42,972 bases of DNA from an uncultured Ruminococcus sp. (GTDB lineage Bacteria > Bacillota > Clostridia > Oscillospirales > Ruminococcaceae): assembly GCA_902787825.1 (NCBI GenBank), contig CADAHS010000017.1:1-42972 (forward strand), given 5' to 3'. This document shows, in pieces, positions 8,282 through 17,034 of the stretch; position 1 is the first letter of the stretch, and every line of letters starts with the position of its first letter. The notes beneath the pieces were generated by a model. It had not been told where the DNA came from. It was given only the letters and a program-made list of their open reading frames with translations, and did no database searches. The position numbers and the translations under genes are program-made.

Positions 8282-8890
8282 ATGAGCAAAGGATTTAAAA
8301 GGTTTCTGTTGATAATGATACTTATCGTGTTGGGGATACCGACAGCTGTAATGCTGCTTTTTGCTGTATCAGAGAGCCTGAACAGATATTCGGTAAAGAC
8401 AGTTTTCGGCGACAGCTTCGATGTGAACTATGATGACTTTAAAGATCAGAGCATTGTGAGTATCCCCGGCTCAAGACTGTATTTTACGCTTGACGGCAAG
8501 ATAACAAAAGATGATCTTATTCCTCTCAGTCACACCGACGGGCTGACGATATACAGTGTGCGTGGGATCGTGGTATTCAATGATGCAGGGGATCTGAAGA
8601 TGCTAAAAAATGAGGACGATGTCGATGATAACCCCAAGGTCGCAAAGTTCGTAATGCAAAATATCGTTTCCGACCCGGGGCTGTTTGAATACAACATCAG
8701 AGATTTTCTCAAAAGCAAGTCATACGCAAACGAAGCAGAATATGTAGTGCAGTGTGTCAATAATAATCAGTTCAGCAGCCTTGATGATTACGGGATAAAA
8801 AAGCTCAAAGGCACGCAAGCTATTGACAGGATAAGCCATAAAGCCCGGCAGATAAAGCGTCAGCAGGAAAGTGAAGCTGAGTTACAATAA
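8282..8890 (+). CDS. Single-pass membrane protein of unknown function
   Basis: I do not recognise the family. One N-terminal transmembrane helix (about residues 8-30, FLLIMILIVLGIPTAVMLLFAV) is followed by about 170 extracytoplasmic residues without cysteines in an obvious motif. The C-terminus is Lys/Arg/Gln-rich (KARQIKRQQESEAELQ). I chose the ATG at 8282 over a GTG at 8276, because AGAGGT at 8270-8275 then has normal spacing. It follows the lipoprotein stop with a 5-base gap and is last in its operon before a terminator. Confidence 0.7.
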   Translation: MSKGFKRFLLIMILIVLGIPTAVMLLFAVSESLNRYSVKTVFGDSFDVNYDDFKDQSIVSIPGSRLYFTLDGKITKDDLIPLSHTDGLTIYSVRGIVVFNDAGDLKMLKNEDDVDDNPKVAKFVMQNIVSDPGLFEYNIRDFLKSKSYANEAEYVVQCVNNNQFSSLDDYGIKKLKGTQAIDRISHKARQIKRQQESEAELQ

Positions 8891-8898
8891 TAAAAAAG

Positions 8899-8921
8899 TC
8901 CTCCGAGTGGAGGATTTTTTT
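8899..8921 (+). terminator. Rho-independent terminator of the three-gene envelope operon
   Basis: The stem is TCCTCC (8899-8904) with GGAGGA (8909-8914) around a GAGT loop, followed by a run of seven T. Confidence 0.88.
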
Positions 8922-8930
8922 ATTTACCCC

Positions 8931-8975
8931 TTGACAAAACTAACGAATGGTAGTATAATAACTAACGAACGGTAG
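8931..8975 (+). promoter_or_regulatory. Consensus promoter overlapped by two TetR-type operator repeats
   Basis: TTGACA (8931-8936), a 17-bp spacer and TATAAT (8954-8959) form a perfect sigma-A consensus. Two 15-bp direct copies, ACTAACGAATGGTAG (8939-8953) and ACTAACGAACGGTAG (8961-8975), flank the -10. Each is itself partly palindromic (CTAnCGnnCGnTAG). This is the expected layout for repression by the TetR-family protein encoded 25 bp downstream. Confidence 0.85.
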
Positions 8976-9000
8976 CTTAGTTCAGAGAGAGGTGAGATAA

Positions 9001-9606
9001 ATGGATAAAAGGGAAGAGATACTGCTTGCAGCGCTGGAGCTTGCTTCGCAAAAGGGGCTTGGCAGTGTTTCGCTGGGGCAGATAGCGGACAGGGTCGGCA
9101 TAAAAAAGCCTTCGCTTTATAATCATTTCAGCTCCAAAGAAGAGATAATAAAGGAGCTTTATGTGTATCTGCGTGAAAAAGCCGGGCAGCAGCTCCCGCC
9201 TTCGGGCGAAGATATAAGTGCGCTTATAAAGGAAAGGACCGCTTATGAGGTGCTTGTTATGTCGGCGAAGAGATATGGCGCAATGAACAGCGATGAGAAA
9301 ATGATGCAGTTTTACAGGGTGATCTACTCGCAGAGATCGCTGGATCCCACTGCCGCACAAATAGTTGCACAAGAAACAGAGAAAATGATAGCTGCGACAA
9401 AAGCTTTGTTCTACGCTCTTTGTGCGCATAAAAAGCTCAGCTGCAAGGATATAGATCAGGCTGCGCTGGGATTTGCGATGAGCGTGCATTCGATACTTGA
9501 CTATATGAATGACTGCAAAAGCTGCGGTAAGCAGGCGGACGAGAGGCTGCTTTCAGACTATGTGAAATGGTTCTGCGAGCAAATAGGGGGACAAACGAAT
9601 GAATAA
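9001..9606 (+). CDS. TetR-family transcriptional regulator
   Basis: This is a DNA-binding repressor controlled by a ligand. The N-terminal helix-turn-helix domain is at about residues 5-50 (EILLAALELASQKG, VSLGQIADRVGIKKPSLYNHFSSKEEII), with the usual invariant positions. The C-terminal alpha-helical ligand domain is typical in size (total 201 aa). It starts after GAGAGGTGAG. The promoter carries two operator-like repeats, so autoregulation is likely. The 3' end overlaps the downstream DUF998 membrane gene by 8 bases, making that gene the likely regulated partner. Confidence 0.93.
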   Translation: MDKREEILLAALELASQKGLGSVSLGQIADRVGIKKPSLYNHFSSKEEIIKELYVYLREKAGQQLPPSGEDISALIKERTAYEVLVMSAKRYGAMNSDEKMMQFYRVIYSQRSLDPTAAQIVAQETEKMIAATKALFYALCAHKKLSCKDIDQAALGFAMSVHSILDYMNDCKSCGKQADERLLSDYVKWFCEQIGGQTNE

Positions 9607-10243
9607 AAAGACACTTATAAATTATATTGGAGCACTGGGAATAATCGCATTTTTATCATATCTTGCAGCTGTGGTGTTCTCGCCTCTGGCTTATCCGGGG
9701 TATGACTGGATGTCGCAGGCGGTGAGCGACCTGAGTGCGCAAAACGCACCTTCAAAGCTGCTGTGGAACCAGCTGAGTGCACCGTACAACAAGTGCACGC
9801 TGGTGTGCCTTATGGGCGTGTGTGTCTATATCAGAGACAGGCTCAACAAAACGCTTCGTGTAGGCATTTACCTGTTCACGATAATGAGCTGGATATCGGG
9901 CATAGGATACTCGATGTTCCCGCTTTCGGACAGCGGTTATGCAGGAACATTCCAGGACATAATGCACATGTATATAGTTACTGTTCTTGTAGTAATGCTT
10001 TCGATAGCGTCGCTGATAATGATAATGGTCGGTGGGTACCGTGACAGAAAATACCGCTATCTTGCGATCGCTGCAACAGCTGCACTGGCAATGATGTTCA
10101 TAGGTGCAATAGGCACAAAAGCTGTTCCGAAGCAATATTTTGGGATCGTCGAGCGGTTCAGCGTGTTTGCCGCAACAGGCTTCACAGCCTTTCTGGGAAT
10201 TAGCCTTTTCAATGGATTTAAGCCTAAAGATCCGGCAGAATGA
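9599..10243 (+). CDS. DUF998 family membrane protein
   Basis: Six hydrophobic helices span the 214 residues. The motif SPLAYPGYDWMSQAVSDLSA after helix 1 and SGIGYSMFPLSDSG between later helices are characteristic of DUF998 proteins. The molecular function is not established. Members are often paired with small regulators. The ATG lies inside the end of the tetR-like gene, so expression is coupled and probably repressed by it. A bidirectional terminator follows. Confidence 0.8.
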   Translation: MNKKTLINYIGALGIIAFLSYLAAVVFSPLAYPGYDWMSQAVSDLSAQNAPSKLLWNQLSAPYNKCTLVCLMGVCVYIRDRLNKTLRVGIYLFTIMSWISGIGYSMFPLSDSGYAGTFQDIMHMYIVTVLVVMLSIASLIMIMVGGYRDRKYRYLAIAATAALAMMFIGAIGTKAVPKQYFGIVERFSVFAATGFTAFLGISLFNGFKPKDPAE

Positions 10244-10284
10244 AAAAAGCCATACAGAGTTTTTTATCTCTGTATGGCTTTTTC
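10244..10284. terminator. Bidirectional terminator between converging genes
   Basis: AAAAAGCCATACAGAG and CTCTGTATGGCTTTTT form a roughly 16-bp stem. A-runs on the left and T-runs on the right let it work on both strands, for the DUF998 gene and for the reverse-strand helicase gene. Confidence 0.88.
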
Positions 10285-10309
10285 GTTATCCGATCATTTT
10301 AGTGTGTAC

Positions 10310-13300
10310 TCAGTTTGCGAATATGCGTCCGGTCTCATCTGTGTGAGCCTTTCCCTTTTCACAGGCATATGCAACTGCATTTTTAACAGCCGTGTCCATA
10401 ACGTCTGCGACTCGTGTGAAACCGAACAGTTTTGTGAGCTCGTGCACGAGATCGTCTTGCGTCATGCTTATCTGCTCGTTCAGAATGAGAAGTATCGCAT
10501 TGGTCAGCTCCTGCGGGCAGACATCTGAGAACGAACGCTTGCCCTTTGCGTCCTTGGGGATCCTGCACTTGTCATAGTTTTCCGGATCCTGATCGTCACG
10601 CCAGTAGTAAACATCATTTTTGCCGTCGGGATTATTCCTGCTTGTGACCTTTATCCTACAGCTGTTTGCCAGTGCAAAGAAATGCTTTTCGACCTCTGGC
10701 TTGGGATTTGCTATCCCCCACGCTGCAAGCACGGTCTTCATCGTCTGTTCCTTGCTGACAGGTCCCATAGCATCAATGGTCTGCCTTATCTGAGAAGCGA
10801 TCTTCTGCTCGGATCCGGCCTTGGTGAACTCTGATGGTTTTCCGGCCTTTTCGAGAGTTATCGCCTCAAAAGCATCACATCGCTCAGCGACTGTGGGGAT
10901 CTTCTCTTTTTCAAATTCAAGTGCCTTTGGCTTTTGCTGTGTCCCGGGCTCTTCAGCGATCGGATCGTTGTATTCTGCGATCGCTGCTTCGATCTCAGCT
11001 TTGAGCTTTTCAAGTACCTTCTCGCTGTTGTCGTACCAGTCAAGAATGTTGACGTTGTACATTCTCCAGCCAAGCCCTCTGAGCACTGATGGCTGCAAAA
11101 CATTTCTGTCACGGGCAGTCGTCTTTTCAAGGTTTGCATCGCCCATGCAGCTTATGCCCAGAACATATTCGTTTTCGTTGTCCGGGCAGACGATGCCGAT
11201 ATCTATCTTGTATTCTGAGCAGCCGATGTTGGTCTTGGTTTTGTACCCGAGCTTTTGTATCTGCTCACTGACAAGCTGCACAAACCCGTTGTCGCTTGCC
11301 TTGTGATCGCTCACTCTTACAGGCAGCGCTGCCTGCCCCTTTGCTGCGAACTCGATAAAGCCCTTCAAGCCTGCAACGCCCTCGGAACGAGTTCTTGAAA
11401 GGTCGATCTGATCGGGTCTTATCACCGAGTAAACGATCATCTGTTTTCTTGCTCTGGAAACTGCAACGTTGAGCCTTCGCCAGCCGCCGTCACGGTTTAC
11501 GGGACCAAAGTTCATTGACACTTTTCCGTCCTTGTCCGGACCATAGCCCACCGAGAACAGGATAACATCACGCTCATCACCCTGAACATTTTCAAGATTC
11601 TTTATAAGTATCGGCTCGTACATCTCATTTGCATACTGCTCCAGCTGCGGGTCTTCAAGGAATTTATCAGAAAGCATATCGTCTATCAGCACCTGCTGAA
11701 CGACGCTGAATGTTACAACACCGATGCTTTCCTGCCTTAGCTTTTCGTCTTTCAGGCGGCGGACTATCTCGTTTACTATCGCCTCACCCTCAGCCTTGTT
11801 CTGCTTTGAGGAGCCTTTGTCATAGAATCCTTCAAGCTGTACCCAGCTTACCCGTGAGACCTGATCGTCAGGCGATGGGAATGTGAGCAGCTTGTTATCA
11901 TAGTATTTTGCATTGCTGTACGCAATAAGGCTCTCGTGCCTTGAGCGGTAGTGCCACAGCAGATGCTTTGACGGCATCGAAAGCGCAAGGCAGTCGTCAA
12001 GCACGCTTTCAAGATCCTCCATATCCTCATTTTCCTCGTCAAACTGGTTGGTGTCGAAAAATGTAGTTGGCGGGAGCTGCTTGGGATCGCCCACAATTAC
12101 CACATTTTCGCCCCTTGCGATAGCGCCCACGGCTTCGCTTGTCGGCAGCTGTGAAGCCTCGTCGAATACGACAAGATCAAACTTCGGGAACCCGGGGTCG
12201 ATGTACTGCGCCACAGATATCGGGCTCATCAGCATACAAGGACAGATCCGGCGAAGCAGTGTAGGAATGCTGTCAAACAGCTTTCTTATCGGCATATTTC
12301 TGCCGCCGCTTTTTATTGCTTTGAGCAGCATTGAAAGCTCCGAAGTGCCCTGTGCAGCGGTGGAAGCGTCCGGGATATTAGCCGACAGCTTTGAAACAAG
12401 TTCAGTTATTGTCAGCTCCTTGAACTTTTCGTCAGCCTCAGCGTATTTTCTTACTGTTTCCTCAAACCTTGCGCCCTGGAAGCCGGCAAGCGACGGTGTG
12501 TCGTGCATCACGCTTATGATTATTCCCTGAGCGAATGCACACTCAAACGCAGGCGAAATGCTCTGCTCGTCAACATCACCGTTTTCGTATGAGTTGTCAA
12601 GATCCTCAAGACCAAGCGAAATGAGCTTGTTTCTTGCCTGCGTGAGCATGGTCCTGTCACGAAGCTCTCCGATGTTGTTGGTAAAGCCCGTGAAAACATC
12701 GCAAAGATCTGCGATGTAGTCAGTGCTGCTGTCTATTGGTGTAAGATCAACGCTGAAGTCACCGCTCATCGTCGCAATGCTCTGCTTCATTTTTGCTATT
12801 GCCTCTGCGTTGGCTGCAAGCTGCTGCTGCGAGCTTCTGTCAGCGGCAAACGCACGGGCAAAGCCAAACAGTGATGACTTTATTTGCTCGTTGTCACGGC
12901 ACAGAGTGTTTATCTGCTCTCTGAGCTTTACCGAGTTGTCAAGCATTGCTTTCATACACTGAGTGTCAGAAGCCTCACCGTTATAAATGCCCGTGAAAAC
13001 ACTCTTTGCGTTGGCAAGCGTGTCGATGTGAGCAGCAAGCTTTCTGACAGACGACAGCGTTTCACACGCCTGCATGAAATTCTCCTTTGTGATGTCATCG
13101 GGGTTTTTGCAGTGTATCTTCAGCTCCTTTACGAGCTTGCTTTGTCCCATTGATTTTCCCAGTATCCATTTTTGTTCCGAGCGTTTCCAGTCAAGCATGG
13201 CGTTGTCGCAGTCAAAACCGTAAACGCTGTCATTGAAGGAGGCGGAGATCTGCGCCTTTGTATTTCTCAGCTGTTCGGTCTCGCTGATGAGCGCTGCGCA

Positions 13301-16117
13301 TTCGGCATCAAAATGACCGCTTTGGTCGTTGAGCACACCTGCGCAGAATTCTCCGGAGCTGCTCAGCGTCTGAGCGAACTCACCCACAGATGTGATATTT
13401 TTTCTGTTTGGTTCAAGCGAAACGCCGATCATACCACACAGCGAATCATAAGCCTTCTGAGCCTCATCCGCCCTTGCACGAGCGTATTTCACCGATGTCT
13501 CAAAAGCATTTCTTATCTCTACTGAATACTTGGGATTCTTGTAGTATTTCAGACCTGACTTTTCAAGTCCGCCAAGCTCTTTTGCGCATACGATGATATC
13601 GTTTATCGCATCCCGTATCTGTTCGAGTTTCTGAGCGTCGATGCTCCTTGCAAGATCTGCATCAATGTTGACTCTGCCGTTGTATTGCTTGTATTTTTCA
13701 TAGTTCACAACGCAGTGGTACATCGAGATCCCGCAGGCTCTTGACTTGTGAAGCTCGGTGATTATCTCGTTGAGATCCTCACGCAGCTCGTGGACTCTTT
13801 TTGCCTGAGCCTGATATTCAGCAGGCGCTTTAACGTGCCCGACCTCAAAAGTCTTTTCCAGCTGTGAAAGCACAGCCCTTTTCTGAGCCTTGTTTGAGTG
13901 AAGCTCAAGACAGAACGGGTCAAGCCCTATCTTTGCAAGACGTTTCTGAACAACAGAGAGCGCAGCCATCTTCTCAGCGACAAAAAGCACCGATCTGCCG
14001 TTGTAAAGTGCGTTTGCGATAAGGTTTGTGATCGTCTGTGACTTGCCTGTTCCGGGAGGGCCGTGCAGCACAAAGCTCTCGCCCTTTGAAGCGAGATATA
14101 TCGCTGCAAGCTGGGAAGAATCAGCGCTTGTCGGCACTGCCATATCTGCTGGCTTGACCTCGTTGTCCAGCTGCTGCGGCGACACATCAAGAATTCCCGG
14201 CTGCCATTGGAGCTTGCCGCTGATAAGGCTTGCAACGACCTTGTTGCGCTTCAGCTCATCGCTGCGGTTGCGGATATCGTTCCACATGATGAACTGGCTG
14301 AACGAGAACTGCCCGAGAAAGGCGTATTCAATAACGTCCCAACGTTTCTGAGCCATAACGCCCTGACGCATCGTGTTGAAAACAAGCGGCAGATCAACAC
14401 CGCTTTCGTCCGTCGGGAGCGGATCAAGACCGTTGATAGTAATGCCGAAATCCTGTCTGAGAAGCTCCAGCAGAGTGATGTTCATCTGTATCTCCTCATC
14501 ACGGATCCTCAGAACATAGCAGCGTTCCTGAAGCTTTTTCACAAGATCCACCGGCACCAGCACCAACGGGGCGTATCGTGCGTGCTCGCTGCGGTCTGTC
14601 TCGTACCATTTCAGAAATCCAAGCGCAAGATAAAGTGTGTTTGCGCCGTTTTCTTCAAGGCTGAGCTTTGCCTGGCGGTGAAGCTTTTTCATCACCTTTT
14701 CAAGCTCTGCATCTTTAAGAACAGTTCTCAGACGGTTCTTTTCAAACTCACTGTTTGCGATAGATGTCAGCCTGTCCTCGTTGTTGTGAAGCTCAAACAT
14801 TTTATTGTCCGTCGTTTCCAGTGACATATCGTCCGGGACGGAAAGTATTTTCATATCGCTGCCTGCGGAAACTGCGTCCTCAAGCTTTGCAAGATCCGGC
14901 GCAATGAACTGAACGCTTGATGAGGTCGGACGGAAGTTGAGAAGCGAGTTTCTCAGGCTCAGATCAAGCAGCTTTCTTTCCCACAGAGTCTGCCTTGTGA
15001 CAGGCTGCTGCGGATCAGCGGTCTTTCCCGAAAGGCTGACATTTATCTGCTGCGGAGCAGAAGTTATCTCGTCTTTGCTGCGTTTGCCGAAGTCGTTTGC
15101 AAAGACCTGTTCACCCTCGACCTGAACGGGCATCGGTCTGAGCGAGTTGCCGCGGCATCGTGAAATGTCCACCGCAAGCACAAATTCCTCCGGCTTGTAC
15201 ATATGGCTTTCAGCTGCCGCCTTGGAGTCGTCAAAATCCACAGCCTGACCGGCAACAAAGCTCGTGCATTCGACAAGACAGATCTGGTCTATGCCCTTTG
15301 CCATTCTCTTTGTGATAAGGCTGGCGTCGTCCTCGGTACAGTTGGGGAAATTCATGTCTTCCAGCCAAACGCCTGCAAAAGCGTGACCGTTTGTAAAGAT
15401 TATAACAGGGTTCAGCCCGACAGCCTCAATACATGAGGCGTACAGCACTGCAAGGTCAATGCAGGTACCGCTTTTTGTCGTCAGCACATCACCCGGCAGC
15501 CGTATACGCTGCCCGAGGGTCTCAAAGCTTGCCTGATGAACGATGTAGGCTATCTGCTGCTGCTGTAATGCTGCATAAATTGCCGCAGCCTGGTTTTTGA
15601 CAACGTTGGGATTTTTACTCTGATAGCCGTCGAAAGTGGGCGATCCGGTCCATTGCTGCAAAAACGCAGCTGCCTTTCCGACAGTCTGCATTACCAGCGG
15701 GTGGTTGGGCATAACATAGGCGCACAGCATCTCCGGGACATAGTTGACACCCATCCACTGGTTTGCAGGCAGAAGCTCGATGCTGCCGCTTGCGCTGTCA
15801 AGCGTGTCGCCGTTTTTTTCAACACTGATCGTTACCGTCGCCACTGTCTTTTCGGTGACAGCATACAGATACTGAGCGCTTATCGTAAGCACAACAGGGG
15901 AGACCTCAGCTGTTCTGTTCGGGTCAAGCGAAGCGATACGCTGCTCGTAAGGCTTGGCAAACTCAGGCTCAAAGCTGATTTTCAGCACAAGGTCATCAAG
16001 CGTCTGATCGGTGTTGTTGGTCAGCAGCACATTGCGGACAACGGGCATATAGTTCTGAACAAAAGCATAGTTTATCTTCTGTGTGATGTTTGCAGAAATA
16101 GTCAGGCTGTTTCCCAT
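10310..16117 (-). CDS. Giant DUF4011 / SF1 helicase / Vsr-like / DUF3320 protein with transglutaminase-like domain
   Basis: This 1935-aa protein is probably a single-gene nucleic-acid defence factor. In order it has: an N-terminal beta domain (residues 1-120); a transglutaminase-like fold (TKSGTCIDLAVLYASCIEAVG and NGHAFAGVW, about 210-250); DUF4011 (LWERKLLDLSLRNSLLNF, about 380); Walker A HGPPGTGKSQT (about 685); a coiled middle; Walker B VVFDEASQLPTSEA with GDPKQLPPT (about 1315); a C-terminal helicase motif (LNVAVSRARKQM); a Vsr/MTES_1575-like endonuclease region (YKIDIGIVCPD, about 1640); and a DUF3320-like C-terminus. AGGAGGG precedes the ATG. Helicase-Vsr DUF4011 proteins are known antiphage systems (Hhe type). 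In the nuclease region the usual Glu of IECDG is absent (GISCMGD). It has its own promoter and no obvious partner genes. Confidence 0.85.
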   Translation of the reverse strand: MGNSLTISANITQKINYAFVQNYMPVVRNVLLTNNTDQTLDDLVLKISFEPEFAKPYEQRIASLDPNRTAEVSPVVLTISAQYLYAVTEKTVATVTISVEKNGDTLDSASGSIELLPANQWMGVNYVPEMLCAYVMPNHPLVMQTVGKAAAFLQQWTGSPTFDGYQSKNPNVVKNQAAAIYAALQQQQIAYIVHQASFETLGQRIRLPGDVLTTKSGTCIDLAVLYASCIEAVGLNPVIIFTNGHAFAGVWLEDMNFPNCTEDDASLITKRMAKGIDQICLVECTSFVAGQAVDFDDSKAAAESHMYKPEEFVLAVDISRCRGNSLRPMPVQVEGEQVFANDFGKRSKDEITSAPQQINVSLSGKTADPQQPVTRQTLWERKLLDLSLRNSLLNFRPTSSSVQFIAPDLAKLEDAVSAGSDMKILSVPDDMSLETTDNKMFELHNNEDRLTSIANSEFEKNRLRTVLKDAELEKVMKKLHRQAKLSLEENGANTLYLALGFLKWYETDRSEHARYAPLVLVPVDLVKKLQERCYVLRIRDEEIQMNITLLELLRQDFGITINGLDPLPTDESGVDLPLVFNTMRQGVMAQKRWDVIEYAFLGQFSFSQFIMWNDIRNRSDELKRNKVVASLISGKLQWQPGILDVSPQQLDNEVKPADMAVPTSADSSQLAAIYLASKGESFVLHGPPGTGKSQTITNLIANALYNGRSVLFVAEKMAALSVVQKRLAKIGLDPFCLELHSNKAQKRAVLSQLEKTFEVGHVKAPAEYQAQAKRVHELREDLNEIITELHKSRACGISMYHCVVNYEKYKQYNGRVNIDADLARSIDAQKLEQIRDAINDIIVCAKELGGLEKSGLKYYKNPKYSVEIRNAFETSVKYARARADEAQKAYDSLCGMIGVSLEPNRKNITSVGEFAQTLSSSGEFCAGVLNDQSGHFDAECAALISETEQLRNTKAQISASFNDSVYGFDCDNAMLDWKRSEQKWILGKSMGQSKLVKELKIHCKNPDDITKENFMQACETLSSVRKLAAHIDTLANAKSVFTGIYNGEASDTQCMKAMLDNSVKLREQINTLCRDNEQIKSSLFGFARAFAADRSSQQQLAANAEAIAKMKQSIATMSGDFSVDLTPIDSSTDYIADLCDVFTGFTNNIGELRDRTMLTQARNKLISLGLEDLDNSYENGDVDEQSISPAFECAFAQGIIISVMHDTPSLAGFQGARFEETVRKYAEADEKFKELTITELVSKLSANIPDASTAAQGTSELSMLLKAIKSGGRNMPIRKLFDSIPTLLRRICPCMLMSPISVAQYIDPGFPKFDLVVFDEASQLPTSEAVGAIARGENVVIVGDPKQLPPTTFFDTNQFDEENEDMEDLESVLDDCLALSMPSKHLLWHYRSRHESLIAYSNAKYYDNKLLTFPSPDDQVSRVSWVQLEGFYDKGSSKQNKAEGEAIVNEIVRRLKDEKLRQESIGVVTFSVVQQVLIDDMLSDKFLEDPQLEQYANEMYEPILIKNLENVQGDERDVILFSVGYGPDKDGKVSMNFGPVNRDGGWRRLNVAVSRARKQMIVYSVIRPDQIDLSRTRSEGVAGLKGFIEFAAKGQAALPVRVSDHKASDNGFVQLVSEQIQKLGYKTKTNIGCSEYKIDIGIVCPDNENEYVLGISCMGDANLEKTTARDRNVLQPSVLRGLGWRMYNVNILDWYDNSEKVLEKLKAEIEAAIAEYNDPIAEEPGTQQKPKALEFEKEKIPTVAERCDAFEAITLEKAGKPSEFTKAGSEQKIASQIRQTIDAMGPVSKEQTMKTVLAAWGIANPKPEVEKHFFALANSCRIKVTSRNNPDGKNDVYYWRDDQDPENYDKCRIPKDAKGKRSFSDVCPQELTNAILLILNEQISMTQDDLVHELTKLFGFTRVADVMDTAVKNAVAYACEKGKAHTDETGRIFAN

Positions 16118-16159
16118 ATGTTTTTCCCTCCTGTTAGGTAATTAATGATCCACAAAAAC

Positions 16160-16188
16160 AGTATAGCACAAAAACTCAGTGTTTGCAA
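16160..16188 (-). promoter_or_regulatory. Promoter of the giant helicase gene
   Basis: Read on the minus strand: TTGCAA (16188-16183), a 17-bp spacer and TATACT (16165-16160), 43 bp before the ATG. Confidence 0.7.
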
Positions 16189-16233
16189 CAATTTTACGGC
16201 GGTATTGCGCAGCATTTCTGTACAGCCTTTCGG

Positions 16234-16262
16234 TTGACTTTTTTGCTGTAAAATAGTATAAT
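16234..16262 (+). promoter_or_regulatory. Promoter of the azlCD operon
   Basis: TTGACT (16234-16239), a 17-bp spacer and TATAAT (16257-16262), 53 bp before the azlC ATG. An AAGGAG at 16285-16290 is 24 bases from that ATG, too far for normal initiation. The closest purine run is GCGGAAA at 16304-16310. Confidence 0.8.
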
Positions 16263-16314
16263 AAAAGTTCAAAGTGTTATTTGAAAGGAGCAACGCTTTT
16301 CAAGCGGAAATCAT

Positions 16315-17034
16315 ATGGTCAATTTCAGAAAAGGACTTCACGACGGCATACCTATCGCACTTGGCTACCTGTCGGTGTCCTTTACTTTCGGGATACAATG
16401 TATCGCCAACGGACTTAGCTGGTGGCAGGCGTTTCTGATATCACTTACCAACCTCACATCAGCAGGTCAGTTTGCAGGACTTGGGATAATCTGCGCAGGT
16501 TCAGCAGCGTATTTCCAGATGGCGTGCACACAGTTCATCATCAACCTTCGCTATGCGCTTATGGGGCTTTCTTTGTCGCAGAAGGCTGACGGGTCTTTGA
16601 AGGGGATACACCGCTGGCTCACGGGCTTTGGCATAACCGACGAGATCTTCGTGGTCGCAATGGGCAACAAAAGCGAGGTTTCAAATAAATATATGTACGG
16701 GCTGATACTTCTGCCTGTCATCGGCTGGTCGGGCGGAACATTTCTGGGTGCAGTCGCAGGTACGCTGCTTCCAAAAGTCGTTTGCAGCGCACTTTGCATA
16801 GCTATTTACGGAATGTTCCTTGCGATAATCATACCGCCTGCCAAAAAAAGCAGTGCAGTGCTCAGGGTCATACTTATCGCTGTTGTATTGAGCTGCTGCT
16901 TCAAGTATGTTCCGCTGATGAAAAGAGTTCCCGGCGGATTTGCGATAATAATATCAACTGTCGCTGCATCAGCACTTGGTGCGCTGTTTTTTCCCGTTGC
17001 GGAAAATGACGCAAAGGAGGAGACGGCGCAATGA
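16315..17034 (+). CDS. azlC: Branched-chain amino acid exporter large subunit, AzlC family
   Basis: This is the integral membrane subunit of a two-component exporter of branched-chain amino acids or analogues. The N-terminus (RKGLHDGIPIALGYLSVSFTFGI) and the block LTNLTSAGQFAGLG are AzlC hallmarks, and LRYALMGLSLSQK follows the third helix. The length of 239 aa is normal. No start codon is available closer to the AAGGAG upstream, so this ATG is used despite a weak ribosome binding site. The last four bases overlap azlD. Confidence 0.92.
   Translation: MVNFRKGLHDGIPIALGYLSVSFTFGIQCIANGLSWWQAFLISLTNLTSAGQFAGLGIICAGSAAYFQMACTQFIINLRYALMGLSLSQKADGSLKGIHRWLTGFGITDEIFVVAMGNKSEVSNKYMYGLILLPVIGWSGGTFLGAVAGTLLPKVVCSALCIAIYGMFLAIIIPPAKKSSAVLRVILIAVVLSCCFKYVPLMKRVPGGFAIIISTVAASALGALFFPVAENDAKEETAQ

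Noticed and set aside
12048-14824. Several plus-strand open frames of 100-205 codons opposite the helicase gene.
   Set aside because: They are antisense shadows of a clearly conserved 1935-aa protein and have no ribosome binding sites or domains.
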